64,000 nt of DNA from Bactericera cockerelli (Eukaryota > Arthropoda > Insecta > Hemiptera > Triozidae), in assembly GCA_024516035.1 (NCBI GenBank), contig CM044956.1, positions 8,419,997 through 8,483,996 of the forward strand, read 5' to 3'. This document shows positions 45,701-55,479 of the stretch, in pieces. The notes beneath the pieces were generated by a model. That model did not search any database and was not told the DNA's origin. It was given only the letters and a program-made list of their open reading frames with translations. A program made the position numbers and the translations under genes. The stretch's first letter is position 1; the number at the start of each line of letters is the position of its first letter.

Positions 45701-48208
45701 TTTGAATAATCTTTTCTTGTTCCAGGCGACCGACACGTATGTGCCAATTCCGGGGGCGGGCTAACAGAGCCGCTGTCGACGGCAACTGTGATGAAGAGGA
45801 GGACTCGGAGCAGAGTCTCAAATCATGTGGCGGTCTACGCTCGTCATCAGCTTCAAAAAGGTCAGTGTGGAGTCACTTCTTTGCTTTTTAACAATTTTGT
45901 TGCTAACCAAAATGATTTTATTCCTTTGTCACATTAAGAATTTTATATGAAGACAATTAAACGAATTAATCAAACATGCATGGATTTTCGACGGTGCCAC
46001 GTTAAATTCAATATAATAGTGACTCCAATATTATTAGCACTTATTGAAATAAAATGTAATCGTGATCAATTCCAAGAGCAAATACCCCAGGAATATAGCT
46101 TTGCAAGACGGTCTAGGCACCTAATGTTGTTATTAAATCTATCGAATAAGATCATTTTTCCGCAAACAAGGTAAGGGTTCAGGCAAACAAACACTTGATA
46201 CAGTGTTAGATCTTCTTCAATAACGTTACTTCACAAAGATTAAGGGAACGAAGAATTCTTAGTTGACCTTGTGTGACGGTTGTATTTTGTTTGGTCTTGG
46301 TCTCATAGTTTTAGATCCTAGCTTTTAGGTCAGTTCTGGGATTATTGTCCATTTTTTCACAATTTTTTTTAGTGCTTTTTTTTTTTGATACTGATTTGAA
46401 TAATTACTGGTTCCAGAGGAGGTGAGTAGATGGAACCTTTCTGGTGATGGATGTTAGTCTACAGCAGAGCTCGATTCGAATCCAGGAAGTTGAGAGCATT
46501 TCTCCAGGAATGTGCTGTGATTGTAGCGTTAATGAGAAGAATTTGATTAGGTCCAGAGCAATAAGTTTTGAGCATTTGAGTTAGTGAACTTCTTAGAGTT
46601 TGGTGACCGGTAAGGTTTTCGGTTCAAGATTCGAGCAAAAATGTTATTCTAAATTTGGTAACAGATTGTTTGTTAAAGAAACTTCGGTGCGGCATCATAT
46701 CCAGTATTGTACTAAAGAATTGATTATTCAGATTATTGCAATGATACGGCAAAGTTGCAATCCATTTTGGATTCAAATCATTGACAACAAATCGTGTTGG
46801 TAGGGTCTGGTGTGGTAACATATACGCATTACATCTGCAAAGCTGGACCAGGTCGATATTGCAACCTTCTGACGAAACTACTTTTCTTTCAATCAGGCTC
46901 TCATCCAGAAACCAAGTTACACCTTGCGTAAAAAAAAGGCTTATAATAGATATCATCACTTTGTGTTATCATATTACTCGAAAAGCGATTAGAAAGGTAC
47001 GCTGAACCAGACGTAGTGGGTAGAAGAACGTGTTCTTCTATTTAAATGACCCTGAGCCATCATATCAAATGGCACGTAACGTCTAGAACAACAATGCATT
47101 TTTTTGTGGGCTGGTTTGATCATACTGTATACGGTGACTTGCTGAATAGTATGGCAGCGAAGCCTCCAACGCGCGTTAAAAATATTTCCAGAAACTCGGC
47201 CATAAACTTTAATCTAAAACTTGAATTATTTTTTTTTTAATCTCTTAATTTTTTCAATGCATTAGCAATATCCCGGAGTTTTTTAGATGTTTCGACCCAA
47301 CGTGCTTATCCAGAAAACCCACTACTTCAGAAGGTTCACATCGATGTCTTCTTCGCCCTTTGGAGTTGCCTGCGATACTCCACATGAAACCAGTGCATTC
47401 ACGACCACGCCTGTTAAACTGTAACCAACTTTTAAAAATTCTTATTCGCTGGTCAACCTGAGACCTTCTGCATAGCAAGCGAGTATTATCTTACTATTGA
47501 GCTAGTCATACTAGTCCATTTGTACCTTATAAAGATGTTACGGTGAATTGAAGAAAAATACGTAGTTGCACCATGTGTCGTTGTTGTTTACTTGGCCATA
47601 TTATTTAGATCTCTTAACTTTTATGGCGGACTTCTTTGGATCAGAACTTGACCTTTTTTTTTTTACAATTTTTGTTTTTGTGATACTGATTTTATCTTTT
47701 TCTCGCTTTCTTTCAGACACCGGGAGGCGAGAGATGGTACGTCCAGAATGTGCTGCTGGAATGTAGCTCTAATGAGAAGGAGTTTGAACACTTCAGATAT
47801 CCAGGTAAGTGAGACATGGTACGTCTAGAATGTGCTGCTGGAATGTAGATCTATAATGAGAAGGAGTTTGAACACTTCAGATATCCAGGTAAGTGAAAGT
47901 TCACAACTTTGAGCGCGCGATTAGCTCAGTGGTTTGCGACGCGGAAGGTTCCTAGTTCGATTCCCTGAGCCAAAAAATTTGTATTCTAAATTTGGTAACA
48001 GTTGTTTGTAAGGAATACCTTCCGGTACGCTATGCCACTATCCAGAATGTAGCTCTAACGAGGAGTTTGAACACTTGGCTAAGTGAAAGTTGCGATCCAG
48101 AATGTTGCGATTTTCAAATCATCAGGATAACAAAATCGTGTTGTATCAAACAGCGGTGGGGCAAGCGTTCACAGACCTGAATATCACTTTCAACCGTCTC
48201 ACAATGCA

Positions 48209-48239
<31 letters not shown>

Positions 48240-50197
48240 TAAACCTTCTCAAACGTCGTGGTTTAAACTTCCAACAGGGGACACTGTTTCCTGTAAAGAT
48301 CTGGAAACTGAAGATTTTTTTTTTAATTTGGTTTAACGTCGCTTCTGCATGGTCATATCACGACGGGGTGTTATCATCCATTCGCAGCAACTCACATACC
48401 TGCAACCCACATTAACCACACCAGCCTGGTTTGGGCCGGAATGCCACCATCACGAAGTTTTCATCTCGCTAGACGTTGCTTTACTTCGATGATCCTACGT
48501 GAACCGGTACATTCAACGCGCCATTGACTCTGGCTAACTACTTACTACTTAGCTTTTTTAATACCTATGACTACAGCACAATTTTGAATTTTTGAGCGAA
48601 AACTGAAATCTCATAAATGTATTACACTTTGCATAGATTTGTTGTTACTAGGCGCTTCTATCTAATAATTATGCAATGTGCCATGAAAAGATCATCAATT
48701 CTCTCGCAAATTTTGCTAATCAAGTCCATGATTAAAAAAAAGATGAAAAGATTAGTGTTTCACAGCCTTTTTTTATTTCATAGCCCTGAAAACAGGGCTA
48801 CTATTGACGCTTGTGGTCTGTGTTGTAGTCTGCCATTCCGTAATATGCCACCTCTGACGGGAATTCAACCAATTATTATTATTTTAACAATGAAAAAATG
48901 GAAACAATATATACAATAAAAATGAAAAAGAATTGAAAAATATATAAAAACATATGTCCTAACTAAGGGCGGGATTATTGCCTATGGCAATCTCTTCCAC
49001 CCAACCAATCATATACTCTACTATTTTCTGAAATATAACTAAGACGCAGGCATCATTACTGTCAACGAAAAAAATCATAGCGCATTTATATCAGTTGTTA
49101 AGTGATAGTGGCTTGGATTAACAAATCGTTGATATTAAACCTGATATCTTTTAAACATTTCAGTTATTTCTATATTATTTAATTAATTAGAATTATAAAA
49201 TAGTGTTGAAATTATGTAAAAAACCTTTTTTATAATTCGGCCCGTAGAGTTCAACTATCTCGCTATAACGATGATTACTGAATATTTTTAAAATATTTAC
49301 ATTACTGAATATCTCTCTAACTGAATATCTTTACATCTTCTCCAACCAGGCCGTACGTTGCGATTCTCAACTCCTCAAGACAACAGTTTCGTGCTGTATC
49401 CGACACCGGTGGGGCAAGCGTTCACCTGTCACCGCGATTTGTCCATAGAGCTCACCGACCCCGCTACACCGGAGACTACTGCAACGCTTCTGCTGAGGGA
49501 GTTTAAGACTGAGCCCTTCATGTTCAAGTCGGAAAGTTATGGACAAGGTAAGATGGGGACAGCGTGGTATGATTGTTTTTTCTTCAACGTCCATTTTAAC
49601 AGCTTTGAAAGAGCCTAGCTAGCCGGACTTTTTGTAAATGTTTAACTTGCTATTACACTGTCGCTGATATAGGAATTTAATGAAGAAGTGAATGCTCACT
49701 AGCCATTTTGAATATTTATATTATTTTATTAGCTCTTTATTAATTTAGACTTTAGACCATATAGACCATAATATGTATAAACAGGTAATGTTGCAAATCA
49801 AAATACAAAATTTAGAACAATATAACAAGAAAAAAATATAAACAACATAGATAACATGAATAAATATTACAGATGCGCTAACAAAATGGCGGGTTATTGC
49901 CTATGGCAATCACATGTGCCAAAGTTATGTGCACACTACTGCACACAATGGTTGGCCCCACATCACTGCACCACCACATAAACATAATTATCAATTTTCC
50001 TAAATTTTACATGTTGATGCTCAATTTCATTCTCAGATCACATATGTACAGACCCACGCATCGGAAACGGACGCAGTGAGACCGCTCCTTTCGTGGTGGG
50101 TAGTCTTCTGGCTATCTGTGCCCTGGCCACTGTGACTGGCTACTCCATCTACCGGTATTTCAAGATCAAAAAAGTGCAGTACGACACCATGGAATAA
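36741..50197 (+). CDS. LAMP1: LAMP1-type lysosome-associated membrane glycoprotein (8 coding exons)
   Basis: Exons are 36741-36771, 40705-40823, 41150-41273, 44245-44369, 45726-45860, 47717-47804, 49350-49547 and 50037-50197. All are GT-AG and join in phase, about 326 residues in all. The start sits in CAAAAATG. Residues 1-24 form a signal peptide (MCSIKCTYYLS then LLLFSCLFQYLIA), followed by an NAT glycosylation site and a Thr-rich hinge. The luminal LAMP domain follows: KTCILMQVDA, VDGNCDEE, WYVQNVLLE, VGQAFTCHRD, ATLLLREFK, PFMFKS, HICTDP. A transmembrane helix (APFVVGSLLAICALA) and a short basic tail ending KVQYDTME complete it. YDTM is a tyrosine-based lysosomal sorting signal. LAMPs line and protect the lysosomal membrane. 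Exon 5 has two compensating frame shifts and a stop in this assembly. The length and domain order fit a single-domain insect LAMP. Confidence 0.88.
36772..37977. other. LAMP1 intron 1, AT-rich part
   Basis: No gene recognised. 37,380-37,780 has a phrase typical of insect repeats (CTCGAGAACCGCAAGTCGG) that I cannot classify. Confidence 0.5.
37978..38110 (+). mobile_element. SINE family B tail fragment
   Basis: Carries TACTACGGGATAGGCAGGG and CTACAGTAGCTCCTGTTTCA. No head. Confidence 0.75.
38112..38578 (+). mobile_element. SINE family A copy split by a MITE
   Basis: The B-box end of the head at 38,115, then tail sequence, interrupted at ACAATAATAA and resuming at TAAAGACTCTGAGGGTTAG. Confidence 0.8.
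38191..38475. mobile_element. 285-bp MITE nested in SINE A
   Basis: TIRs GTATTTTTCTTTCTAACC and GGTTAGAAAGAAAAATAC are exact inverses. The flanking TAA repeats fit a 3-bp duplication. The many uninterrupted SINE A copies provide the empty site. Confidence 0.75.
38579..39925. other. LAMP1 intron 1, AT-rich with retroelement-tail repeat
   Basis: 39,060-39,125 has the GGGCGGGGTTATTAG...GCCTATGGCAATC signature of the dispersed tail repeat. No gene seen. Confidence 0.5.
39940..40690. repeat. 150-bp pyrimidine-rich minisatellite abutting LAMP1 exon 2
   Basis: ATATGTTTCATTACCTTTAT recurs at 40,151, 40,301, 40,452 and 40,601. The repeat (TTTCACT, TCAATGTG) reaches to within a few bases of the exon 2 acceptor. 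Cys/Phe/Ser-rich frames through it come from the repeat. Confidence 0.9.
40705..40823 (+). CDS. LAMP1: LAMP1 exon 2
   Basis: Acceptor CTCTGTTTCAG, donor GTAAGT. Encodes the hydrophobic core of the signal peptide and the first luminal residues. Confidence 0.85.
41037..41097 (+). repeat. short dispersed repeat upstream of exon 3
   Basis: CCGTGTCCGTGAGATAGG, then CTAAATCACGGTGGTG and AGGATTATATG, as at 11,090-11,145 and 21,378-21,435. Confidence 0.75.
41150..41273 (+). CDS. LAMP1: LAMP1 exon 3 (Thr-rich hinge)
   Basis: Acceptor TTCAATTCCAG, donor GTGAGT. Encodes an acidic then basic stretch and a polythreonine run suited to O-glycosylation. Confidence 0.85.
41288..41503. mobile_element. Tc1/mariner-like MITE, 216 bp
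   Basis: TIRs CAGGGTGGTCACAAAGTCT and AGACTTTGTGATCACCCCG, with TA on each side (41,286-41,287 and 41,504-41,505). It starts 14 bp beyond the exon 3 donor. No transposase. Confidence 0.8.
41520..41735 (+). mobile_element. tRNA-derived SINE, family F
   Basis: Head TCCCGGTAGCTCAGTGGTAA, B box GGGTTCGAAACCC, closing acceptor CCGGGA. The tail has CTGCTGGAATAATGGGACTT and ends in (ATT)n. Its tRNA part is the best preserved in the window. Copies at 44,397-44,575 and 45,450-45,653 share the tail, so it is a SINE. Confidence 0.88.
41736..42640. other. LAMP1 intron 3, nothing recognised
   Basis: AT-rich. A 67-codon frame at 41,836-42,039 has no recognisable domain. Confidence 0.5.
42641..42697 (-). 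mobile_element. SINE family F head fragment, reverse
   Basis: Matches GCCTTTACCACTGAGCTACC and the adjoining anticodon-arm sequence of family F. Confidence 0.8.
42698..44244. other. LAMP1 intron 3, AT-rich with SINE B tail
   Basis: Nested palindromes of GTACAATTGTACATTGTACA at 43,250-43,290. A SINE B tail fragment in reverse is at 43,545-43,690. No gene seen. Confidence 0.5.
44245..44369 (+). CDS. LAMP1: LAMP1 exon 4
   Basis: Acceptor CTTCCTCTTCAG, donor GTGAGA. Encodes VAVYRYKNEDGKTCILMQVD, the start of the LAMP domain with its first cysteine. Confidence 0.92.
44397..44575 (+). mobile_element. SINE family F
   Basis: Complete head and tail 27 bp beyond the exon 4 donor. Confidence 0.88.
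44668..45000 (+). mobile_element. SINE family C with a nested family A tail
   Basis: Family C head at 44,668-44,745, a reverse family A tail (GAGGTTAATGCTCAAAGCAT) at 44,750-44,825, then family C body (GGTGAGGTTAATGTGG, TCAGGATGTCAAACCAAACC). Confidence 0.65.
45001..45449. other. LAMP1 intron 4, nothing recognised
   Basis: AT-rich, no gene or clear repeat. Confidence 0.5.
45450..45653 (-). mobile_element. SINE family F, reverse
   Basis: Complete reverse copy from (AAT)n through GTCCCATAATTCCAGCAGC to GAGCTACCGGGACAG, ending about 70 bp before exon 5. Confidence 0.88.
45726..45860 (+). CDS. LAMP1: LAMP1 exon 5 (two compensating frame shifts)
   Basis: Starts in frame as ATDTYVPIPG and hits TAA at 45,762-45,764. 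LAMP-like sequence (AAVDGNCDEEEDSEQSL) continues one frame over, and near 45,820 returns to the original frame (IMWRSTLVISFKK). Total length is 135 nt. One extra base in the G/C run after about 45,750 and one missing base near the AAAT at 45,820 explain it. Confidence 0.85.
45861..46319. other. LAMP1 intron 5, first part, nothing recognised
   Basis: AT-rich. A 75-codon frame at 45,947-46,174 has no domain. Confidence 0.5.
46320..46720 (+). pseudogene. old decayed copy of the LAMP1 exon 6 region
   Basis: Aligns by eye with 47,640-48,045: TGATACTGATTT in the intron, CCAGAGGAGGTGAGTAGATGG against the exon start, GGAATGTGCTG...TAATGAGAAG against the exon middle, then TTCTAAATTTGGTAACAG from the same SINE B fragment. 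It has stops and indels and is not usable as an exon. Confidence 0.6.
46721..47640. other. LAMP1 intron 5, remainder
   Basis: A possible SINE B head in reverse lies near 47,455-47,510 (ACCTTCTGCATAGCAAGCGA). No gene seen. Confidence 0.5.
47717..47804 (+). CDS. LAMP1: LAMP1 exon 6
   Basis: Acceptor TTTCTTTCAG, donor GTAAGT. Encodes TPGGERWYVQNVLLECSSNE and on to FEHFRYP. Decayed copies of this exon lie on both sides in the introns. Confidence 0.92.
47811..47888 (+). pseudogene. tandem copy of LAMP1 exon 6, inactivated
   Basis: Nearly identical to exon 6 from TGGTACGTC to TATCCAG and followed by a donor-like GTAAGT, but it has an in-frame TAG (47,826-47,828), a 2-bp insertion, and no acceptor. 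Confidence 0.85.
47917..48025 (+). mobile_element. SINE family B fragment
   Basis: Head GCGCGATTAGCTCAGTGGT, B box TAGTTCGATTCCC, then the AATTTGGTAACAGTTGTTTG body, cut off early. Confidence 0.8.
48036..48165 (+). pseudogene. chimeric LAMP1 exon 6 / exon 7 fragment
   Basis: ATCCAGAATGTAGCTCTAAC...GAACACTT resembles exon 6, and TTGCGATTTTCAAATC...GGTGGGGCAAGCGTTCACA resembles exon 7. Intron-like CTAAGTGAAAG between them shows it is a genomic duplication, not a processed copy. Confidence 0.7.
48209..48237. repeat. T9G20 homopolymer tract
   Basis: About nine T followed by about 20 G. A run this long is also prone to length error. Confidence 0.85.
48325..48500 (-). mobile_element. 5S-derived SINE, reverse
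   Basis: Minus strand runs from a 5S-like remnant (TCATCGAAGTAAAGCAACGT) through CCAGGCTGGTGTGG to AGCGACGTTAAACCAAA. Confidence 0.75.
48750..49012. repeat. SINE B tail and retroelement-tail repeat
   Basis: 48,750-48,860 is a reverse SINE B tail. 48,890-49,012 has GGAAACAATATATACAATAA and AGGGCGGGATTATTGCCTAT. Confidence 0.65.
49013..49349. other. LAMP1 intron 6, end
   Basis: AT-rich with GAATATCT repeats near 49,280-49,335. Nothing else seen. Confidence 0.5.
49350..49547 (+). CDS. LAMP1: LAMP1 exon 7
   Basis: Acceptor CTCCAACCAG, donor GTAAGA. Encodes the second half of the LAMP domain, with PVGQAFTCHRDLSIEL and LLLREFKTEPFMFKSE. Confidence 0.95.
49720..49915. repeat. retroelement-tail repeat in LAMP1 intron 7
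   Basis: AT-rich stretch ending GGCGGGTTATTGCCTATGGC, the same signature as 48,950-49,012. Confidence 0.6.
50037..50197 (+). CDS. LAMP1: LAMP1 exon 8 (transmembrane helix, lysosomal tail)
   Basis: Acceptor TTTCATTCTCAG, stop TAA. Encodes the last luminal cysteine, the membrane helix, and the YDTME tail with its YXX-hydrophobic sorting signal. Confidence 0.95.
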
Positions 50198-50658
50198 GAT
50201 CGGAGTTTGTTACCATGGAAACCGATCGTGCTGCGTCATCGCCAAGAAAAAAATCTTTCCTCGAAGTATCTTACAACAGTTTCCAGAAAAAACCTTTTGA
50301 TATCTAGCCTGAGAGTCTTGTTTGTATTTTTCGGTGATATTTAGTGCTGTTAAGTATAAATACCTATAGTACTATTAAGAAATATTAAAAAGAAGAAAAA
50401 AAAAAGCCTAGAGAATGTGTTAATCAAGATTTGAAGCAGAATTGAAAATGTTACAAGATTCAATTATTTTATCGGAGAAATGGACTTGAAAAATGTCCAG
50501 GATTTATTTAATCGACCCTCCGAGTATTTTATTATTTTTACTGAGGAATTTTATTTTCGGATTTTGCCAATTTTATTGAACTTTAGATAGATTTTTTGCG
50601 GAGAATTGTTTTTGACGTATATCTGCACAAGATACAGGAGATAGTGCGGCAGATCCGT

Positions 50659-50706
50659 TTTAATTTTCTTCGACCAAGCTAATAAGCTTGGTCGAAGAAA
50701 ATTAAA
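50659..50706. repeat. perfect 22-bp hairpin, 4-nt loop
   Basis: Arms TTTAATTTTCTTCGACCAAG+CT and AGCTTGGTCGAAGAAAATTA+AA around loop AATA. Confidence 0.97.
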
Positions 50707-51018
50707 CCCTCGACTGAAAAGATCAGCAATACTCGCTATCCTTTAGTTCAATTTGTTAGATCCCAGTTTTAGGTACCTAAATGATTCAAAATCGACGTAA
50801 TTAATTACCTCTATGTTTCCAGAGTCTTGACTTTTACAACTTTGCTATGAGTTGCATCAACACCTTGTCTCTTAAAATACATAAAATTATGTTGCATGTA
50901 TTTAATTAATATTTATACATATTAAGATAAACTTTAGAAGAGATGTTGTGATTATTATTAAGACATTTTTTTGAAAAGTTCTAGCAGTTGATTATTTAAG
51001 AGACCTCGTGCTTATACA

Positions 51019-51225
51019 TTAAGGAGTGCGGTAGTCCTCCGAATCGCCAAGTCAAGAAAGTTTGACCGCCCTACCAAGTGATATTATACGCCACAGCACA
51101 AGCATCACATTTGGGGTATTAAGGAGCGCGGTAGCGCTTCGACCCACCAAGTCAAAATAGTTCGCGCGTTACCAAGTGATATTATACGCCGCAGCACAAG
51201 TAGCACATTTCGTGCAGTTGTGGGA
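51019..51225. repeat. tandem duplication of about 100 bp
   Basis: Two copies beginning ATTAAGGAG[TC]GCGGTAG and containing ACCAAGTGATATTATACGCC and CAGCACAAG. Second copy is from about 51,119. Confidence 0.9.
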
Positions 51226-51340
51226 GATATTACTGTATGGACACTATGAACAGTATGTGGACAACAGAGCTAGAAATGCCAGGGGATTTTTTGGTCCTAG
51301 CTATGCTGCCGCGTCGGCGCAATAAACTGTCAAGTATTCC

Positions 51341-51824
51341 TTAAATTATAATAATTTGTTAAAATACAAATTAAAAAAAAAATATAATTTGTTAATTAGA
51401 TTACGAAGGTAATATTTAAACTAATTTATACTTTTCATGTTATTATAATTTCAAATAACGCCTGAATTTTTGTATTTTAGAACTTATTAGATTTTCTCTG
51501 TTCACATTATATTGATGTAAATTTCAAACCATTCTTGTGGGTTTTCTTTTTACCTTTTTGTCATCACCATTTTTTTCAAAAGTCTTTGTTATTTTTACCA
51601 CCATTAATACACAAGTGATCCTGGCAGTCATATTTATGGACAATTTTTTCGGATCTTCTTAAGTCTCACTTATTTGAGTACCTGTATTTGTGTTCGTTTT
51701 TGTGATAAAAAAAGAAAGAAAAAGAAAACAATTATGTCCTAGCAATACAGGGTTATTTCCATCGGTAGTATCTTCCAACCAACAATCACCTCTGTCCCTT
51801 GTTACTTAATAATAACCACTAGTT
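51341..51824. other. AT-rich intergenic DNA
   Basis: Nothing recognised apart from a short tail-repeat echo near 51,735-51,790. Confidence 0.5.
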
Positions 51825-51990
51825 ACCCAATAGATGAGGTTAATGCTCAAAGCATTGTCCACAATCTAATCCTCAGAGTCTCATTATGTGGTTACATACT
51901 AAAAAAAAAAGACGAAAAATCCAAGCAATCGGTGGGATCCGAAACAGAGATCACGGATCCATGAGCTAGATTTCAATTACAATTTTAGCA
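51825..51990 (-). mobile_element. SINE family A, reverse, degenerate
   Basis: GAGGTTAATGCTCAAAGCAT, then CAGAGTCTCATTATGTGGT and a poorly preserved head. Confidence 0.7.
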
Positions 51991-52724
51991 CCCTAATCAG
52001 AGCGACTACAAGAATCAATGCTTGGATAAAAATATTATTGGATATTGAAATATGTTTCATTGTTTCATGCTAGTTGTGCTCATTAATAACAATAATAACT
52101 AAGAAGTGTCCAATATTTCGCTCATGAATATGACTACCATCAGAGGATTTAGAGGTATCTTGTTTCTTTCGGCAGAACTTTATTCCGTTTTAAATGTTTT
52201 ATTTTTGAAATGTTTATTCAATCGTTGTTTCATGCACCAAACATTTGACATCGTTTTTAGTTGTAACTTCATGTAAAACAAAGTTTTTATTTTGATTAAC
52301 AATACCATACCGTACAGATTATTTGGAAACATTAAATTAAAGTAGTTTTCATAGTTTACATACAATATATTTTAAGTTGATCTAGGTATAAATAAAAATT
52401 AACCCAAGCGACGTTAAATCTAAATTGACAGAAAAAATATTAACTCATACACGACCATTTGTCCCATTATCGGGACAAATGAGTTTGCACAGAATTAACT
52501 CGTTGTCCCGGTGTTCGACAACTTAGTTTTCTCACCAGTAGCACACATTGAAAATGGTGCCGGTCTTGTATGTGTTAAGAGAAGTACGTACGAACTTGGA
52601 AAATGGTTTGTCTTTACAAACTCTGTTAAATGATTTTTTTTTTTTAAATAAATAAGAACCTACGTACCTACATTACCTATCTCTAAGATCTCTCATGAAC
52701 CTGAGATGTCCTAGGTACTTTAGA
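51991..52724. other. AT-rich intergenic DNA
   Basis: A hairpin, TTTGTCCCATTATCGGGACAAA, lies at about 52,458-52,480. No gene. Confidence 0.5.
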
Positions 52725-52870
52725 TTTCGTACCGACCTCAGTGGCTTGATCGATAAGGCGACGGACTAGTAACCTGGAGGTCAGTGGTTCACGCCCTGGT
52801 TTTAGCGAAGATTTAGTAAAGCGAGTTTGAGTAGTTGTGACATCACGAAAGTGATGAACACAAATAACAC
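52725..52870 (+). mobile_element. SINE family D
   Basis: Head GTACCGACCTCAGTGGCTTG with GATAAGGCGACGGACT, then a body with GCGAGTTTGAGTAGTTGTGA and CACGAAAGTG. Confidence 0.75.
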
Positions 52871-53089
52871 AAACACTTTGACTTTTTTTAAAACTATTTT
52901 TGGTTTCATTTTCTAAAATAGTTTTAAGGTAAACTATACTGAAAATCCCCATTAAAATGTATAAAATTACATAAATCACAAGTGGAAATACTGCCTAAAT
53001 TTTACAACCTACAGTATAAAAATTAGGGTAGTATGTTACGGTTGAGTTTTAATGTTATATGAGATCGAAATATACATAGTACAAGTAAT

Positions 53090-53380
53090 AATAATAATAA
53101 TAATGCTTTTTCTTTGTGTTATTATTCACAATTTTAGTGGGTAGCGCAGAATCATAGGACTTTACCACTTTAATTTACAATATCTTGTATTATTTTTTTT
53201 GCCTATGATTCTGCCACTGGTCGCTGCTTCACATCAAAGCAGCTACTCATTTTTCCTCACGAGTATGAGTGACCCCGAACATCCAAGTACAGAGCAGAAA
53301 AAATCCTCCCCGCTGGAATCGAACCCAGGTCACCATGTGTGCAATGCCTAGCGCGCTAACTCACTCTGCCACGGTGACTA
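53090..53380 (-). mobile_element. tRNA-derived SINE, family E, reverse
   Basis: On the minus strand GTCACCGTGGCAGAGTGAGT, B box GGGTTCGATTCC, then a body with CTCGTGAGGAAAAATGAGTA, ending in (ATT)n. The plus-strand relative is at 57,165-57,330. Confidence 0.8.
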
Positions 53381-55479
53381 CTACATAGTACAAGTACATA
53401 CCTACAAATACCTTTAAAAAATTGGAAAAACCTAAAAGTCAACATAAGAGTAAAGTTAGTCGTACATACAATGAAGTATTCATAAGATGAAACTATAAAT
53501 AATTTAATTGTTATTCTATTTATTCTTATTACTAATTATTTTATATTTAGTAAAGCATTACCTATTATATTTTGTTCTGTTTTTTTACTACTCGTAATAT
53601 TTTAATCATTTCCACCTATTTATATTTAGCTAAACGATTAACTTTTTGTTGAAATAGAGAGTTGAATAATTTTGTATTAGCTGATGATATTGTATGTGTA
53701 AAAATATAGGGCTTATACAATAATACCATGAAGGGTTATTCATTTTATTTTTGGTGTTACCGCACTTTCTTACAACTTGATGATCAAAATACACAGCTAC
53801 TCACACCTAGAATAAACGTGGGTCAGAATGGCAACAATATATTAAATATCGGCAAAAGAAATCTCGGATTTTTTCTTATTAACAAAAAAAAAAAGAATTT
53901 CTTTACGAATTTTCAGATCTTAATATTCAACCTTCAGCTAACAATAAATAAATTTATTTCCAATTATAAAAATAATTTCACATCTTTCTTCAACAAAAAC
54001 CCAAATCTAATTTTACTACTTACTGTCTTCCATGACATGATATCATTAATTTGTAAGCTTTTACTTTTTGTGTCTATAAAACTTACGATATTTTTACTTA
54101 CCTTATTTCAATTATTTTATTGTTTAATTATGAAGATATTAGAAGATATTATTTTGCAAATACCATAGGTGAAAACGAAAATTCGAAATTTAAAAAAATA
54201 ATATTGACTAATTTTATTGCTACAGTGCGTTCCAAAATATGAGATTGAAACCGGAAACCTGATTTCCAATTTCGATTTTTTTGATTTTTTTTTTTTTTGA
54301 TGAAAAGTTACGACCTGACTTGTGGTTTCCCAAAAAATCAGATCTATTTTTTTCAACCCGTCTCTATGAGGAATTTTTCAAATCAAATTTGTTACCTTTA
54401 GAATTCGGTGAGTACCTAGCTACATTTGTATTTTTTCGAAGATGTAATTCAGACGAAATCTGCCGTTACGATTTTGTAGTTATATAAAATAATTTTACTG
54501 TTTTGTTTCTCATCTATGTAGCGTTAAGAAGCCAATACGAGCGTGCTATACTTAGGCTATTATACCTTGTCTCCACTAAAGCGGTTTTCTCTATGCAACT
54601 TGAGACGCTAATTTTCGGACGACATTAACTTCATACTTCCGTTATTCTACAGAGAAAGGGATATACAGATCATTGGACATTTTTTTTATATTATTATTGT
54701 ATATTTTAAGAATATCAAACTTAAGAGCAGAAATTCTCAAAGGTTGTTAAGTTTTTCTAACCAAGTGGCCAAAATAGAGAAAAAACTTCAAATGTCAAAT
54801 TGAAGACTAGAAACTTTCATGTATGGGAAACTTTTTAGAACCTTAGAGGTCATTACATGGCGTCTCCACCAAAAAGACAATTTGGCGTCTCCACCAAAAC
54901 TGAGAAATACCTGGAGACTAGGATCGTGCGTTGTATATTTTATTTATTGGTAAATAAATTATTTTATAAATATTATTAGTACATCTTTAAATGAAATATA
55001 TTTCAATTTTATTATAGGAATGTCTTTTTATTATGATTTTGTGTTTCAGAGAGACGAAATAAAACCGTTCTTACCAAAGGTATTCGGTACAAATTACACA
55101 TTTTTTCCAGCCTTTGAAGATGAGAGGTATACTTAGGATTTCAATGCAATTATTGAAGGAAGTATAAATTGTACAGTTATTAGTTTAAAAATAATGAAAA
55201 AAGCCTGATCTTACTGCAAGCCATTTATAACTCTCTGGATAAATAACTTGATGTTTGGATTTAAGAATAAATCAAATCAAATTTGATGGTGATTTTTCGA
55301 TCAAAGATCAAGTAAACTGGTAAACATTATAGATAAATCATTACTACGTATCTTTATTTGTTTATCTCATGTAATGAATATTATAATCTACATAATTACG
55401 AGTACCTATATGGATAATCATCAGTATCAGTAAATTAATATTGAAAAATAACACCTGTCTCAATTGCAGGTTCAAACCA
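53381..55479. other. AT-rich intergenic DNA, no gene recognised
   Basis: Very AT-rich. A 146-codon frame at 53,728-54,168 is Phe/Leu/Asn-rich with oligo-A and looks compositional. No SINE head or TIR seen. Confidence 0.5.

Larger units (their letters stand above)
50198..51340 (+). other. probable 3' UTR of LAMP1
   Basis: Runs from the stop to a possible AATAAA at 51,321-51,326. It contains a perfect 22-bp hairpin and a 100-bp tandem duplication. The polyadenylation point is inferred. Confidence 0.45.

Noticed and set aside
53728..54168. 146-codon hydrophobic protein
   Set aside because: Very AT-rich composition with oligo-A runs and no recognisable motif. Likely chance.
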